Made by a program: the position numbers and the translations under genes. Below the pieces are notes generated by a model. It did not search any database and had not been told where the DNA came from. It saw only the letters and a list, made by a program, of their open reading frames with translations. Below are positions 15,548-24,601 of a DNA stretch of 64,000 nucleotides, one piece after another (position 1 is the first letter of the stretch; the number at the start of each line of letters is the position of its first letter). The DNA lies in the NCBI GenBank assembly GCA_024707075.1, contig JANQAK010000003.1:1612001-1676000 (forward strand). The letters are read 5' to 3'. The stretch comes from Afipia sp. GTDB taxonomy: Bacteria > Pseudomonadota > Alphaproteobacteria > Rhizobiales > Xanthobacteraceae.

Positions 15548-16492
15548 ATGAACAGCCCCGCGCCGCGATCCTTCACGTCATGGCTGACGAACAAGCCCTA
15601 TCTGCTGCTGACGCTGACGCCGCTGTTCTGGGCCGGCAACGCCGTCGTGGGGCGCGCGGTCGCAGGTCACTTTCCGCCGATCACATTGTCGATCCTGCGC
15701 TGGACAACGGCCTTCCTGATCGTGCTGCCATTCGCATGGCCGCACCTCGTGCGCGACTGGGCCGCGATTCGCGAGCGCATGGGCACGATGGTGCTGCTCT
15801 CGGTCGCCGGCATCAGCATCTTCAATGCACTGCAATACTGGGCGCTGGAATATACCGAGGCGTTGAACGCGCTGCTGATGCAGTCGTCGGGGCCGCTGTT
15901 CATCGCCATGTGGTCGCTGCTGCTGCTCGGCCTCCGGCTGACCTGGGCGCAGGCCGCCGGCATCGTGGTCTCGCTCTGCGGCGTGCTGGTGATCCTGCTG
16001 CGCGGCGATGTCACCGCGCTGGCGCGGATCACCCTGAACAAGGGCGACCTGATCTACCTCGTCGCGCTGGCGATCTTCGGATTCTACTCGGCGCTGTCGG
16101 CGAAGCGGCCCGCGATCCACAACCTGTCGTTTCTCGCCTTCACCTTCGGCTGCGGCGCCTTGTGCCTGATCCCGCCGCTGATATGGGAACTGTCGGCCCG
16201 GCCCGTCATGCAGTTCACGCCGTCAAATCTCGCGGTGCTGGCCTATGTCGCGATCTTCCCGTCGATCCTGTCGTATCTGTGCTTCAATCGCGGCGTGGAA
16301 CTGATCGGCGCCAATCGCGCGGCACCGTTCTTTCATCTGATCCCGGTGTTCGGATCGGCCATGGCCATCATCTTCCTCGGTGAAAAACTGCGGCTGTTTC
16401 ATCTGGCGGGCTACGTGCTGGTGCTGGCGGGTGTCTTCATCGCCGCGCGCTCTACTCCCTCTCCCCGCATAGCGGGGAGAGGGCCGGGGTGA
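15548..16492 (+). CDS. EamA-family DMT exporter (copy 1)
   Basis: Ten-helix drug/metabolite transporter of the inner membrane, 314 residues, with the usual duplicated EamA halves: LFWAGNAVVGRAVAGHFPP at the start and YLCFNRGVELIGANRAAPFF in the second half. Substrate unknown; the family exports amino acids and other metabolites. ATG 15548 is preferred over an upstream in-frame ATG at 15482. The last dozen residues (about 303-314, STPSPRIAGRGPG) and the stop codon are supplied by a CTCTCCCC palindromic repeat that overlaps the 3' end, so the original C-terminus has been replaced. A close paralogue follows at 16715. Confidence 0.9.
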   Translation: MNSPAPRSFTSWLTNKPYLLLTLTPLFWAGNAVVGRAVAGHFPPITLSILRWTTAFLIVLPFAWPHLVRDWAAIRERMGTMVLLSVAGISIFNALQYWALEYTEALNALLMQSSGPLFIAMWSLLLLGLRLTWAQAAGIVVSLCGVLVILLRGDVTALARITLNKGDLIYLVALAIFGFYSALSAKRPAIHNLSFLAFTFGCGALCLIPPLIWELSARPVMQFTPSNLAVLAYVAIFPSILSYLCFNRGVELIGANRAAPFFHLIPVFGSAMAIIFLGEKLRLFHLAGYVLVLAGVFIAARSTPSPRIAGRGPG

Positions 16493-16608
16493 GGGGCAGA
16501 TACGCAACCTTGAAGAAGAGGCCCCTCACCCGACATGCCATAGCGCGTCGAAGACGCGCGTAAACGCGCTGATGGCATGTCGACCTCTCCCCGTAAAACG
16601 GGGAGAGG
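16457..16608. repeat. CTCTCCCC inverted-pair repeat overlapping gene end
   Basis: Hairpin units 16457-16483 and 16584-16608 flank mirrored GGTGAGGGGC / GCCCCTCACCC and an inner stem beginning GACATGCCAT and ending ATGGCATGTC. It covers the last codons of the EamA gene and most of the spacer to the next. Confidence 0.88.
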
Positions 16609-16714
16609 TAAAACACCGCGCTGCCCATCTGGCGCAAGGTAGCAATCCGGGATTGGCGGTTGTGAAGCCCATGAATATCGGCACAACTCGGCCCGCCCTC
16701 TTTCCCGAAGATCC

Positions 16715-17665
16715 ATGACCGTCGCCGATCCGCCCTTGCGCAAGCGCTCCGTTGCCGCCTGGCTCTCCAATCAGCCCTATCTGATGCTCAGCCTGATGTC
16801 GCTGTTCTGGGCCGGCAACATCGTGCTCGGGCGTTACGTGGCGGGCCATGTGCCGCCGTTCACGCTGACATTCTGCCGCTGGGCCGGAACATGCCTCGTG
16901 CTCGCGCCGTTCGCGTGGCCATATCTCATGCGCGAGTGGCCGGTGATCCGGAAGAACCTGCCGCTGCTGCTGCTGCTCGCCTTTACCGGCTTCGCCTTCA
17001 ACAATGCGCTGTCCTATTGGGGCCTTCAGCACACCCAGGCATTGAACGCGCTGCTGATCCAGTCGTCGGGGCCGCTGTTCGTGGCGCTCTGGTCGCTGGT
17101 GCTGTTCGGCGTCAGGTTGTCATGGATGCAGGCGGCGGGCATCCTGGTCTCGCTGCTCGGCGTGCTCGTCATCATCCTGCGCGGGGATCTCGCGGCGCTG
17201 GCGGCGATCCGGGTCAACGCCGGTGACATCAGTTTCGCCGCCGCGCTGTTCGTGTTCGGATTGTACTCCGCCCTGATGCCGAAACGTCCGAGGATCAATC
17301 CGCTGTCGCTGATCGCCTTCACCACCGGCTGCGGCGCGCTGATGCTGATTCCGCTGGTGGGATGGGAAGTCTCGATCGGCGAAACGCTGACGTTCGATAC
17401 GCTGACCGTGCTGACGCTGATCTTCGTCGTGATCTTTCCCTCGACGCTGGCCTACCTGTTTTTCAATCGCGGCATCGAACTGATCGGACCCAACCGCGCC
17501 GCGCCGTTCTTCCATCTGGTGCCGGTGTTCGGTTCGGTGATGGCGATCGTGCTTCTCGGCGAGAAGCCGGAGCTGTTTCATCTGGTCGGCTACGTGCTGG
17601 TGCTGGCCGGGATTTTCACCGCGTCCCGGCGCGGGTCGGCGCGGACGCCGGCATCCCGGCCCTGA
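16715..17665 (+). CDS. EamA-family DMT exporter (copy 2)
   Basis: A 316-residue, ten-helix transporter clearly paralogous to the gene before it: both share SxWLxNxPYLxLxLxxLFWAGN near the start, ALNALLxQSSGPLFxAxWSL in the middle and ELIGxNRAAPFFHLxPVFGS late. The tandem pair arose by duplication and then diverged. The C-terminal tail (RRGSARTPASRP) is basic and cytoplasmic, as expected. No specific substrate or regulator can be read from the sequence; the 222-bp spacer between copies is mainly repeat, so they may be separately transcribed. Confidence 0.92.
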   Translation: MTVADPPLRKRSVAAWLSNQPYLMLSLMSLFWAGNIVLGRYVAGHVPPFTLTFCRWAGTCLVLAPFAWPYLMREWPVIRKNLPLLLLLAFTGFAFNNALSYWGLQHTQALNALLIQSSGPLFVALWSLVLFGVRLSWMQAAGILVSLLGVLVIILRGDLAALAAIRVNAGDISFAAALFVFGLYSALMPKRPRINPLSLIAFTTGCGALMLIPLVGWEVSIGETLTFDTLTVLTLIFVVIFPSTLAYLFFNRGIELIGPNRAAPFFHLVPVFGSVMAIVLLGEKPELFHLVGYVLVLAGIFTASRRGSARTPASRP

Positions 17666-17815
17666 CCCGCACAATTTGATGCAGCGCAACTTTTCGCGCG
17701 CCCTCTCGCATTTTCCCGCGACTTCAAGCAGTCTGTTTCATGAACGAACGGCGCAGGCCCGCTCCGGCGACTGCCTGACGACACGCGCGTCACAAAACAG
17801 GGCGGAGACAACGGA

Positions 17816-18808
17816 ATGACGACATCGAAAATGGCCGCGGCGACGCTGGCCGCAGCACTTGCCGTGACGGCGGGCGCTCTGACTGCAACCCCATCGCCGG
17901 CGCAGACTCCCTATCCCGCACCGGGCAAGAACATCACACTGGTGCTGCCGTTCGCGGCGGGGAGCGGCACCGACAGCACGACGCGGCTGATCTCGAAAGA
18001 GCTCGCGACGGCGCTCGGCGCCAACATCGTGATCGACAACAAGCCCGGCGCCAACGGCTCGATCGCGGCGAGTTACGTGGCGCGCTCGGAGCCGGATGGC
18101 TACACGCTGTTCGTCACCACCAACACATCGCATTCAGCCAATCCGTATCTGCTGAAAACCATGACCTACGATCCGATCAAGGATTTCACGCCGATCGCGC
18201 GCACCGGCGACCTGCCGTTCATGCTGGTGATCAATCCGGAGATTCCAGCGAATTCGGTCAGCGAACTGGTGGCCCTCGCCAAGAAAGATCCGGGCAAATA
18301 CTCCTACGCCAGCGGCAGTTCGTCGGCGATCGTCTCCGGCGCGACATTCGCCACCCTCGCCGGGATCGACCTGCTGCATGTGCCCTACAAGAGTTCGCCG
18401 CCGGCGCTGACCGACGTCATCGCGGGGCGGGTCTCGATGATGTTCGTGGATGTGCCGACCGGCCTGCCGCATGTCAACGGCAAGGTGCTGAAGGCGCTGG
18501 CGGTGACGACGATGAAGCGTTCGGCCTTGCTGCCGGACCTGCCCCCGATGGATGAAGCCGGCGTGAAGGGCTTCGACATCACCTCATGGCAAGGATATCT
18601 CGGCCCCGCCAACATGCCGAAGGACATCGTGACGAAGCTGAACGCGGAAATCCGCAAGGTGGTCGAGCGGCCCGACATCCGAAAACAACTCGCCGATCGC
18701 GGCATGGAAGCGTTTTCCGGCACGCCAGAGAGCTTCGACGCATTCCTGAAGGAGCAGCTCGTGGTGTGGGAAAAGCTGATCCGGCAGGCCAAGATCGAGA
18801 AGCAGTGA
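17816..18808 (+). CDS. Bug/TctC-family periplasmic solute-binding protein
   Basis: Third orphan Bug receptor in the window, 330 residues, with signal peptide (about 1-30, TATPSPAQT), ITLVLPFAAGSGTDSTTRLI, IVIDNKPGANGSIAASYVA, EPDGYTLF and LLHVPYKSSPPALTDVIAGR motifs. ATG 17816 follows GGCGGAGACAACGGA, which contains a GGAG ribosome site. The ligand is unknown. It ends just before a repeat hairpin and is convergent with the chemoreceptor gene; a shared role in sensing and uptake would be speculation. Confidence 0.92.
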   Translation: MTTSKMAAATLAAALAVTAGALTATPSPAQTPYPAPGKNITLVLPFAAGSGTDSTTRLISKELATALGANIVIDNKPGANGSIAASYVARSEPDGYTLFVTTNTSHSANPYLLKTMTYDPIKDFTPIARTGDLPFMLVINPEIPANSVSELVALAKKDPGKYSYASGSSSAIVSGATFATLAGIDLLHVPYKSSPPALTDVIAGRVSMMFVDVPTGLPHVNGKVLKALAVTTMKRSALLPDLPPMDEAGVKGFDITSWQGYLGPANMPKDIVTKLNAEIRKVVERPDIRKQLADRGMEAFSGTPESFDAFLKEQLVVWEKLIRQAKIEKQ

Positions 18809-18816
18809 GGGTTTTT

Positions 18817-18842
18817 ACCTCTCCCCGTAAACGGGGAGAGGT
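18817..18842. repeat. CTCTCCCC palindromic repeat, single hairpin
   Basis: ACCTCTCCCCG and CGGGGAGAGGT around TAAA, between two convergent genes. It has no T run on either strand, so termination is uncertain. Confidence 0.75.
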
Positions 18843-18847
18843 GAAAG

Positions 18848-20539
18848 TTACGCCGCCCGCACCTTGCCGAGGAATTCGTCCACCGCCGAGCGCAGCATGC
18901 CGGACTGCTGGTCGAGATCGCGCGCGCTGGACAGCACATCCGCCGCCGCCGTGCCGGTCGCGGCCGCCGCAGAACTGACGCCGCCGATGTGACTGCTGAT
19001 CTCGTTCGATCCTTCCGCCACCGACTGGATGTTGCGCGCGATCTCGCGCGTCGCCGCACCCTGCTCTTCGATTGCGCTGGAGATATTCATGGTGATCTCG
19101 CTCATCCGCGCAATCGTCTCGGTGATGCCCTGGATCGAGACCACCGCGTCGCTGGTGGTCGACTGCATGGTCGCGACCTGGGCCGAGATTTCCTCGGTGG
19201 CCTTGGCGGTCTGGTTAGCCAGCGCCTTCACTTCGGACGCCACCACCGCGAAGCCGCGTCCCGCCTCGCCGGCGCGCGCCGCTTCGATGGTCGCATTCAG
19301 CGCCAGGAGATTGGTCTGCGCCGCGATGCTGTGAATAAGCTGCACCACCTCGCCAATCTTCTCCGCGCCGCTGGACAGAACCTGCACCGTCGCATTGGTG
19401 CGCTCAGCGTCGCCCACCGCCCTGGTGGCGATCTCGTTGGACTGGCTGACCTGCCGCGCGATCTCGGCGACCGAACTCGACAGTTCTTCCGCTGCCGCCG
19501 CGACCGTGCCGACATTGTTCGACGCCCGCTCCGACGCCGAACCGACGTTGGCCGCGCGCGAGCTGGCATCGCGGGCGGATGCCGTCATGGATTCCGCCGT
19601 GGTCTGCATTCCGGCCGCGGACGCCGCCACCGAACGGACGATGCCGTTGACGCTCTTCTCGAAATCGCTGGCGATGCTCTGCATCGCCGCCTGCCGCTCC
19701 GCCACGGCGCGCTTCTCGGCTTCCGCTTCCTGCTGCTCGAGGCCGCGGATGCGCAACGCATTGTCCTTGAAGACCTGCACGGTCGCGGCCATCGCGCCGA
19801 TCTCGTCGCGGCGGTCGCGGCCCGGAATGTCCTCATCGAGCTGGCCATCGGCGAGCGTCTGCATGCGGGTGCCGAGCAGGCCCAGCGGGCGGGTGATGCT
19901 GCGGCCGATCAGCCAGGCGATGGCCCCGGAGAATATAGCGATGACGAGGATCGCGATGCCGAGCGCGATCGCGATGGGCATCAGCTTGGCATCGAGGTCG
20001 TCGAGATAGGCGCCGGTGCCGACGAACAGATTCCAGCCCGGAATGGCGACCGCGTAGGACATCTTGCGGATCGGATCCTTCTGGCCAGGCTTCATATATT
20101 CGTAATACAGCGTGACCTCGCCCTTGCCGGCGATGATGCCGTCGCGCAGATCCCGGACCAGAGCGCGCCCGCTGGTCTCAACGTTCAGACGGTTGCTGCC
20201 GATGGTCTTGGGGTCCAGCGCCGAAACGGTGATGCCATCCATCGTATAGGCGAACATATAGCCATTGCCGTTGTCGAAGATCATGGTCCGGACGCTCTTG
20301 GCCCAATCCTCGATCGCCGCTTCCTTGGTCAGCTTACCGGCCTCGACCTGCTTCTGGATCGCGAGCGCCATGCTGCGGGCGGTTTCGACAATCGCACGGG
20401 TCTGCTCGACGCGAGCGTTGACCATTTCCTTCTGCATCATGCTGCCGGCGAAAAGACCGGCCGCGCACAGACCGATCAGGGTGATACCGACCAAGATCGC
20501 GAGTTTGGCCGTAATACGCATATTATTGAGCAGCTTCAC
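18848..20539 (-). CDS. Methyl-accepting chemotaxis protein with Cache sensor
   Basis: Transmembrane chemoreceptor of 563 residues that signals to CheA/CheW. Order of parts: TM1 (about 13-33), periplasmic single-Cache domain (about 35-188, with [15 protein letters not shown] and the [14 protein letters not shown] end typical of sCache_2), TM2 (about 190-213), HAMP (213-266) and a long helical signalling domain with the conserved tip [20 protein letters not shown], about residues 405-424. No C-terminal pentapeptide for CheR/CheB is visible. Cache domains of this type often bind small carboxylates. No che genes adjoin it. Confidence 0.95.
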   Translation of the reverse strand: MKLLNNMRITAKLAILVGITLIGLCAAGLFAGSMMQKEMVNARVEQTRAIVETARSMALAIQKQVEAGKLTKEAAIEDWAKSVRTMIFDNGNGYMFAYTMDGITVSALDPKTIGSNRLNVETSGRALVRDLRDGIIAGKGEVTLYYEYMKPGQKDPIRKMSYAVAIPGWNLFVGTGAYLDDLDAKLMPIAIALGIAILVIAIFSGAIAWLIGRSITRPLGLLGTRMQTLADGQLDEDIPGRDRRDEIGAMAATVQVFKDNALRIRGLEQQEAEAEKRAVAERQAAMQSIASDFEKSVNGIVRSVAASAAGMQTTAESMTASARDASSRAANVGSASERASNNVGTVAAAAEELSSSVAEIARQVSQSNEIATRAVGDAERTNATVQVLSSGAEKIGEVVQLIHSIAAQTNLLALNATIEAARAGEAGRGFAVVASEVKALANQTAKATEEISAQVATMQSTTSDAVVSIQGITETIARMSEITMNISSAIEEQGAATREIARNIQSVAEGSNEISSHIGGVSSAAAATGTAAADVLSSARDLDQQSGMLRSAVDEFLGKVRAA

Positions 20540-20659
20540 GATGAAGACTCCGGGGCGGGACGCGCTTCTGCGCAGGAAGGTTCGCCATAAATTTACCTAG
20601 ATAGTCTTTCGGGTTCCTTACCCTCTCGTCCGGCAAAATCCCTTTTCGACAACCGTCAC

Positions 20660-20691
20660 AAAAAACGGGCCGGAGAATCTCCGGCCCGTGT
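20660..20691 (-). terminator. Rho-independent terminator of serA
   Basis: On the minus strand ACGGGCCGGAG and CTCCGGCCCGT form an 11-bp stem followed by a run of T (AAAAAA on the plus strand at 20660-20665). It lies about 70 bp after the serA stop. Confidence 0.9.
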
Positions 20692-20758
20692 GAATTCAGA
20701 ATCCGATTGTCACATTTACAGGCAACGATGCCCAAAAGCAGACCAGAACGTCAGCGCC

Positions 20759-22348
20759 TCAGAATGACAACGCCTTGGCCTGCTTGACGTGCGGCAGCGT
20801 CAGGGTCTTGGCCAGCACGTCGGCCGGCACCGCGCCGTCCACCTCGACCAGCGCGATGGCGTCGCCGCCCTGCTTGTTGCGGCCAAGATGGAAGGTGGCG
20901 ATGTTGACTTTGGCGTCGCCGAGCAGCGAGGCGAACTTGCCGATGAAGCCCGGCTTATCCTCGTTGGTGACGTAGATCATCGACTTGCCGAACTCGGCAT
21001 CGACCCGGATACCCTTGATGTCCACGAGGCGCGGCGCGCCGTCGGCGTAGACGGTGCCGGACACCGAACGCTCCTGCTTGTCGGTGGTGACGGTCACCGT
21101 AATCAGGCTCTCGTAGTCGCCTTCGGCGGCGCGGACCACCTCGTCGACCACCATGCCGCGCTCCTTCGCCACCACCGGCGCGGAGACGACGTTGACGTCG
21201 CCCAGCATCGGCCGCAGCAGGCCCGACAGCGCCGCCGAGGTCAGCGCCCTGATCTTCATTTCCGCGACATGGCCTTCGTAGGTGATCGTCACCTTGGAGA
21301 TGCCGCTCTCGGTGAGCTGTCCCGCGAAGGAGCCGAGCTTTTCGGCGAGTTCGATGAACGGCTTCAGCTTCGGCGCTTCTTCCGCCGTGATCGAGGGGAA
21401 GTTGACCGCGTTGGAGATCGCGCCGGTCAGAAGGTAGTCCGACATCTGCTCGGCGACCTGCAACGCGACGTTCTCCTGCGCCTCGGTGGTGGACGCGCCG
21501 AGGTGCGGGGTGCAGATCACGTTGGCACGGCCGAACAGCACGTTGGTCTTGGCCGGCTCCTCGACGAACACGTCGAAGGCGGCACCCGCGACATGCTTGG
21601 AGTCGAGGGCGGCGGCGAGCGCGGCCTCGTCCACCAGGCCGCCGCGCGCGCAGTTGATGATGCGCACGCCCTTCTTGGTCTTGGCGAGCGCCGCGGCGTC
21701 GAGGATATTCTTGGTCTTGTCGGTCAGCGGCGTATGCAGCGTGATGAAGTCAGCGCGCTTCAGGAGATCGTCGAGCTCGACCTTCTCGACGCCGATGTCC
21801 TTGGCGCGCTCCGGCGACAGGAACGGGTCGAACGCGATCACCTTCATCTTCAGGCCGAGCGCGCGGTCGGCGACGATCGCGCCGATGTTGCCGCAGCCGA
21901 TCACGCCGAGCGTCTTGGCGGTGATCTCGACGCCCATGAAGCGGTTCTTCTCCCACTTGCCGGCCTGGGTGGAGGCGTCAGCGGCGGGGATCTCGCGGGC
22001 CAGCGCCAGCATCAAGGTGATGGCATGTTCGGCGGTGGTGATCGAATTGCCGAACGGCGTGTTCATCACGATGATGCCCTTGGCCGTGGCGGCGGGAATC
22101 TCGACATTATCGACGCCGATGCCGGCGCGGCCGATCACCTTCAGCTTTGAGGCCTTTTCCAGGATCTTCGCCGTCGCCTTGGTGGCGGAGCGGATCGCGA
22201 GGCCGTCATAGTTGCCGATGATTTCGGCGAGCTTGTCCTTGTCCTTGCCGAGATCCGGCTGGAAATCGACGTCGATGCCGCGATCCTTGAAGATCTGCAC
22301 GGCGGCGGGAGACAGTGCGTCGGAAATGAGAACCTTGGGTTTGGTCAT
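20759..22348 (-). CDS. serA: D-3-phosphoglycerate dehydrogenase
   Basis: Oxidises 3-phosphoglycerate to 3-phosphohydroxypyruvate with NAD, the first step of serine synthesis. The 529 residues are the long form: a split catalytic domain, a Rossmann domain with GCGNIG (151-156), catalytic Arg235 (CARGG), Glu264 and His282 (TPHLGAS), an intervening ASB domain (about 320-450) and a C-terminal ACT domain (about 455-529, MIYVTNEDKPGFIGK) through which serine often inhibits. I chose ATG 22348 (MTKPKVLISD); upstream in-frame sequence is repeat-derived. serC lies directly upstream on the same strand with a 148-bp spacer that is mostly a palindromic repeat. Confidence 0.97.
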   Translation of the reverse strand: MTKPKVLISDALSPAAVQIFKDRGIDVDFQPDLGKDKDKLAEIIGNYDGLAIRSATKATAKILEKASKLKVIGRAGIGVDNVEIPAATAKGIIVMNTPFGNSITTAEHAITLMLALAREIPAADASTQAGKWEKNRFMGVEITAKTLGVIGCGNIGAIVADRALGLKMKVIAFDPFLSPERAKDIGVEKVELDDLLKRADFITLHTPLTDKTKNILDAAALAKTKKGVRIINCARGGLVDEAALAAALDSKHVAGAAFDVFVEEPAKTNVLFGRANVICTPHLGASTTEAQENVALQVAEQMSDYLLTGAISNAVNFPSITAEEAPKLKPFIELAEKLGSFAGQLTESGISKVTITYEGHVAEMKIRALTSAALSGLLRPMLGDVNVVSAPVVAKERGMVVDEVVRAAEGDYESLITVTVTTDKQERSVSGTVYADGAPRLVDIKGIRVDAEFGKSMIYVTNEDKPGFIGKFASLLGDAKVNIATFHLGRNKQGGDAIALVEVDGAVPADVLAKTLTLPHVKQAKALSF

Positions 22349-22374
22349 GGGATGTGATCCTTTGAAAAATGAAG

Positions 22375-22485
22375 CGTCGTCCCGGCCGTAGCGCCACTTG
22401 GCGCGCAGAGCCGGGACCCATACTCGCCGTCGGTGGTTATGGGTCCCGGGTCGCGCAGCCAAACGGCTGCTTGCCCGGGACGACG
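22375..22485. repeat. Inverted-pair repeat between serC and serA
   Basis: CGTCGTCCCGG on the left mirrors CCCGGGACGACG on the right; the inner GGGACCCATA and TATGGGTCCC form a second layer. In the serC-serA transcript it would fold into a large hairpin and could affect mRNA stability or relative expression. Confidence 0.85.
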
Positions 22486-22496
22486 ATTGTGTGTGG

Positions 22497-23669
22497 TTAA
22501 GCCGCTTTCGCGAGCGAGGCCTTGGTCTCGGCGAAAGCCCAGTCGAGCCACTGCGTGAGGATTTCCACGTCCCTGGCCTCAACCGTCGCGCCGCACCAGA
22601 TGCGCAGGCCCGGAGGCGCGTCGCGGTAAGCGCCGAGATCGTAACCGGCGCCTTCCTTCTCGACCGCCGCCACCAGCTTCTTGGCGAAGTCAGCCTGCGC
22701 GTCGGCGGAGAGCGACGTGATCGCGGGATCGACCACCTTCATGCACACCGAGGTGTTGGAGCGGATCGCCGGATCGGCCGCGAGGAAATCCACCCACGGC
22801 GTTTTCGCCTTCCAGTCGGCGAGCGCCTTGGTGTTGGCGTCGGCACGCGCGATCAGCGCCTTGAGGCCGCCGACCGACTTGGCCCAGTTCAGCGCGTCGA
22901 GATAATCCTCGACGCAGAGCATCGACGGCGTGTTGATGGTTTCGCCCTCGAAGATGCCGGCATTGAGCTTGCCGCCCTTGGTCATGCGGAAGATCTTCGG
23001 CAGCGGCCAAGGCGGCGTGTAGCTCTCCAGCCGGGCGACGGCGCGCGGCGAGAGAATGAGCATGCCATGCGCGGCTTCGCCGCCGAGCGCCTTCTGCCAG
23101 GAGAAGGTGACGACATCGAGCTTCGGCCAGTCGAGCTTTTGCGCGAAGGCGGCGGAGGTCGCGTCGCAAATGGTCAGGCCTTCGCGGTCGTCCCTGATCC
23201 AGTCGGCGTTCGGAACGCGCACGCCAGAGGTGGTGCCGTTCCAGGTGAACACGATGTCCGAATTCTTGTCGGCCTTGGAGAGGTCCGGAATCTCGCCATA
23301 GCCCGCGTTGAGCTTGACGACATCCTTGAGCTTCAATTCCTTGACGACATCGCTGACCCAGCCTTCGCCGAAGGATTCCCATGCGATGGTGGTGACGGGA
23401 CGCGGCCCGAGCAGCGACCACAGCGCCATTTCGACAGCGCCGGTGTCGGACGCGGGCACGATGCCGATCTTGTAATCGGCGGGCACTTCAAGCACCTCGC
23501 GGGTGAGATCGATCGCGAGCTTGAGCTTGGCCTTGCCGACCTTCGCGCGATGCGAGCGGCCGAGAGCAGCGTCCTTGAGATTTTGGGGGGCCCAGCCGGG
23601 GCGCTTGGCGCAGGGGCCGGAGGAGAAATGCGGCACGTTCGGCTTTGAGCCGGGCTTCGCTACAGTCAT
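22497..23669 (-). CDS. serC: Phosphoserine aminotransferase
   Basis: PLP enzyme that transfers the amino group of glutamate to 3-phosphohydroxypyruvate, the second step of serine synthesis. The 390 residues belong to the longer alphaproteobacterial type: [12 protein letters not shown] near the start, [14 protein letters not shown], the PLP lysine Lys193 in [15 protein letters not shown], and [20 protein letters not shown]. Start ATG 23669 follows a hairpin whose loop carries the ribosome site GGAAGGA. The gene precedes serA on the same strand, forming the serine operon, and the upstream leader looks like the serC RNA motif. Confidence 0.97.
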   Translation of the reverse strand: MTVAKPGSKPNVPHFSSGPCAKRPGWAPQNLKDAALGRSHRAKVGKAKLKLAIDLTREVLEVPADYKIGIVPASDTGAVEMALWSLLGPRPVTTIAWESFGEGWVSDVVKELKLKDVVKLNAGYGEIPDLSKADKNSDIVFTWNGTTSGVRVPNADWIRDDREGLTICDATSAAFAQKLDWPKLDVVTFSWQKALGGEAAHGMLILSPRAVARLESYTPPWPLPKIFRMTKGGKLNAGIFEGETINTPSMLCVEDYLDALNWAKSVGGLKALIARADANTKALADWKAKTPWVDFLAADPAIRSNTSVCMKVVDPAITSLSADAQADFAKKLVAAVEKEGAGYDLGAYRDAPPGLRIWCGATVEARDVEILTQWLDWAFAETKASLAKAA

Positions 23670-23712
23670 GTTCTATCCTTCCAGATAGCTAGCCTCCCGT
23701 TGGGGGGGAGGT
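23670..23712 (-). ncRNA. Candidate serC leader RNA
   Basis: Upstream of serC the minus strand has two hairpins: CCTCCC/GGGAGG (23693-23711) and CTATC/GATAG (23673-23688), the second presenting GGAAGGA, the ribosome site, in its loop. A conserved serC leader motif of two hairpins is known from alphaproteobacteria. I cannot check the covariance model, so identity is from arrangement and position only. Confidence 0.5.
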
Positions 23713-23801
23713 GTCCCGCCGCCGTCAATATGGAAGGTTTGGGATTTCGTCAAGGAGCATTGGCAAGCGAAAATCACAAAGCCGGGATGCGGGGGCCGGC
23801 T

Positions 23802-23921
23802 CCCTCTCCCCGCTCGCGGGGAGAGGGTTGGGGTGAGGGGCGAGTTCGAGGCGATGCAAGATGCCCCTCACCCGGATCGCTTCGCGATCCGACCTCTCCC
23901 CGTGAGAACGGGGAGAGGTGA
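23802..23921. repeat. CTCTCCCC inverted-pair repeat
   Basis: Hairpin units at about 23802-23827 and 23892-23919 with mirrored GGTGAGGGGC / GCCCCTCACCC inside. It ends 6 bp from the stop of the adjacent GST gene. Confidence 0.88.
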
Positions 23922-23927
23922 AATGCC

Positions 23928-24506
23928 TCACAACCCCAACACCTTCTCGGACTCCCCGATCCAGCGCTTCACGGCGTCATAGCCGTCGAGGTGAAAGCCG
24001 CCCTCATGGGCCACGCGCGTATAGGCCAGCAGCGATACGTCGGCGAGCGATAGCGCATCGCCCACAAGAAATCGTCTGTCCCTCAGTTCGTGCTCCATCC
24101 GCGCCAGCGCGAAATATCCGCGCTTGACCTTGTCCGTATCGAGATCGCCTTGCGACTTGCCGAGATAAATCATCTGGGCGCGGCACACCGCGATATACGG
24201 CTCGTGGCTGTACTGTTCCCAGAACAGCCACTCGTCCATCTTCGCAGCAAGAAACGCCTCGGCGGGGATCAGATCGGTGCCGCGCGCCAGATAGCGGATG
24301 ATGGCGTTGGACTGCGCCAGCGCGCGCCCGTCGTCGAGTTCGATGACCGGCACCTGCCCGGCACTGTTGAGTTTCAGAAACTCCGGGGTGCGGCTTTCAT
24401 CCTTCGAGGTATCGACATCGATCCATGAATAGCGCCGCGAGAGTTTATCGCAGACCCACTTCACCTTCAGGCAATTGCCCGACTTCAGATCGCCGTAAAT
24501 CTTCAT
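23928..24506 (-). CDS. Glutathione S-transferase family protein
   Basis: A 192-residue protein with thioredoxin-like N-domain (MKIYGDLKSGNCLKVKWVCD, then the cis-proline region AGQVPVIELDDGRALAQSNAIIRYLA) and an all-helical C-domain with LSLADVSLLAYTRVA. Such enzymes conjugate or reduce electrophiles with glutathione; the substrate is not predictable. Ser/Cys near residues 9-12 may be catalytic. Start ATG 24506 is the conserved family start; an upstream frame adds unrelated sequence. Another GST of similar layout lies at 43560 (both share SRTPEFL and GQVP). Confidence 0.9.
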   Translation of the reverse strand: MKIYGDLKSGNCLKVKWVCDKLSRRYSWIDVDTSKDESRTPEFLKLNSAGQVPVIELDDGRALAQSNAIIRYLARGTDLIPAEAFLAAKMDEWLFWEQYSHEPYIAVCRAQMIYLGKSQGDLDTDKVKRGYFALARMEHELRDRRFLVGDALSLADVSLLAYTRVAHEGGFHLDGYDAVKRWIGESEKVLGL

Positions 24507-24601
24507 GACCGCCTCCAGACCGGAGCGACAGCTCAACAGAGCACGCGTCATCCTAGGTCAAGAACGGAGGCTGCAAAAGAGAATTGCGAAGCGCGATCCT
24601 G

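Noticed and set aside
18989-20590. 533-codon plus-strand frame
   Set aside because: Antisense shadow of the chemoreceptor, whose signalling domain is unmistakable.
20789-22150. 453-codon plus-strand frame
   Set aside because: Antisense shadow of serA.
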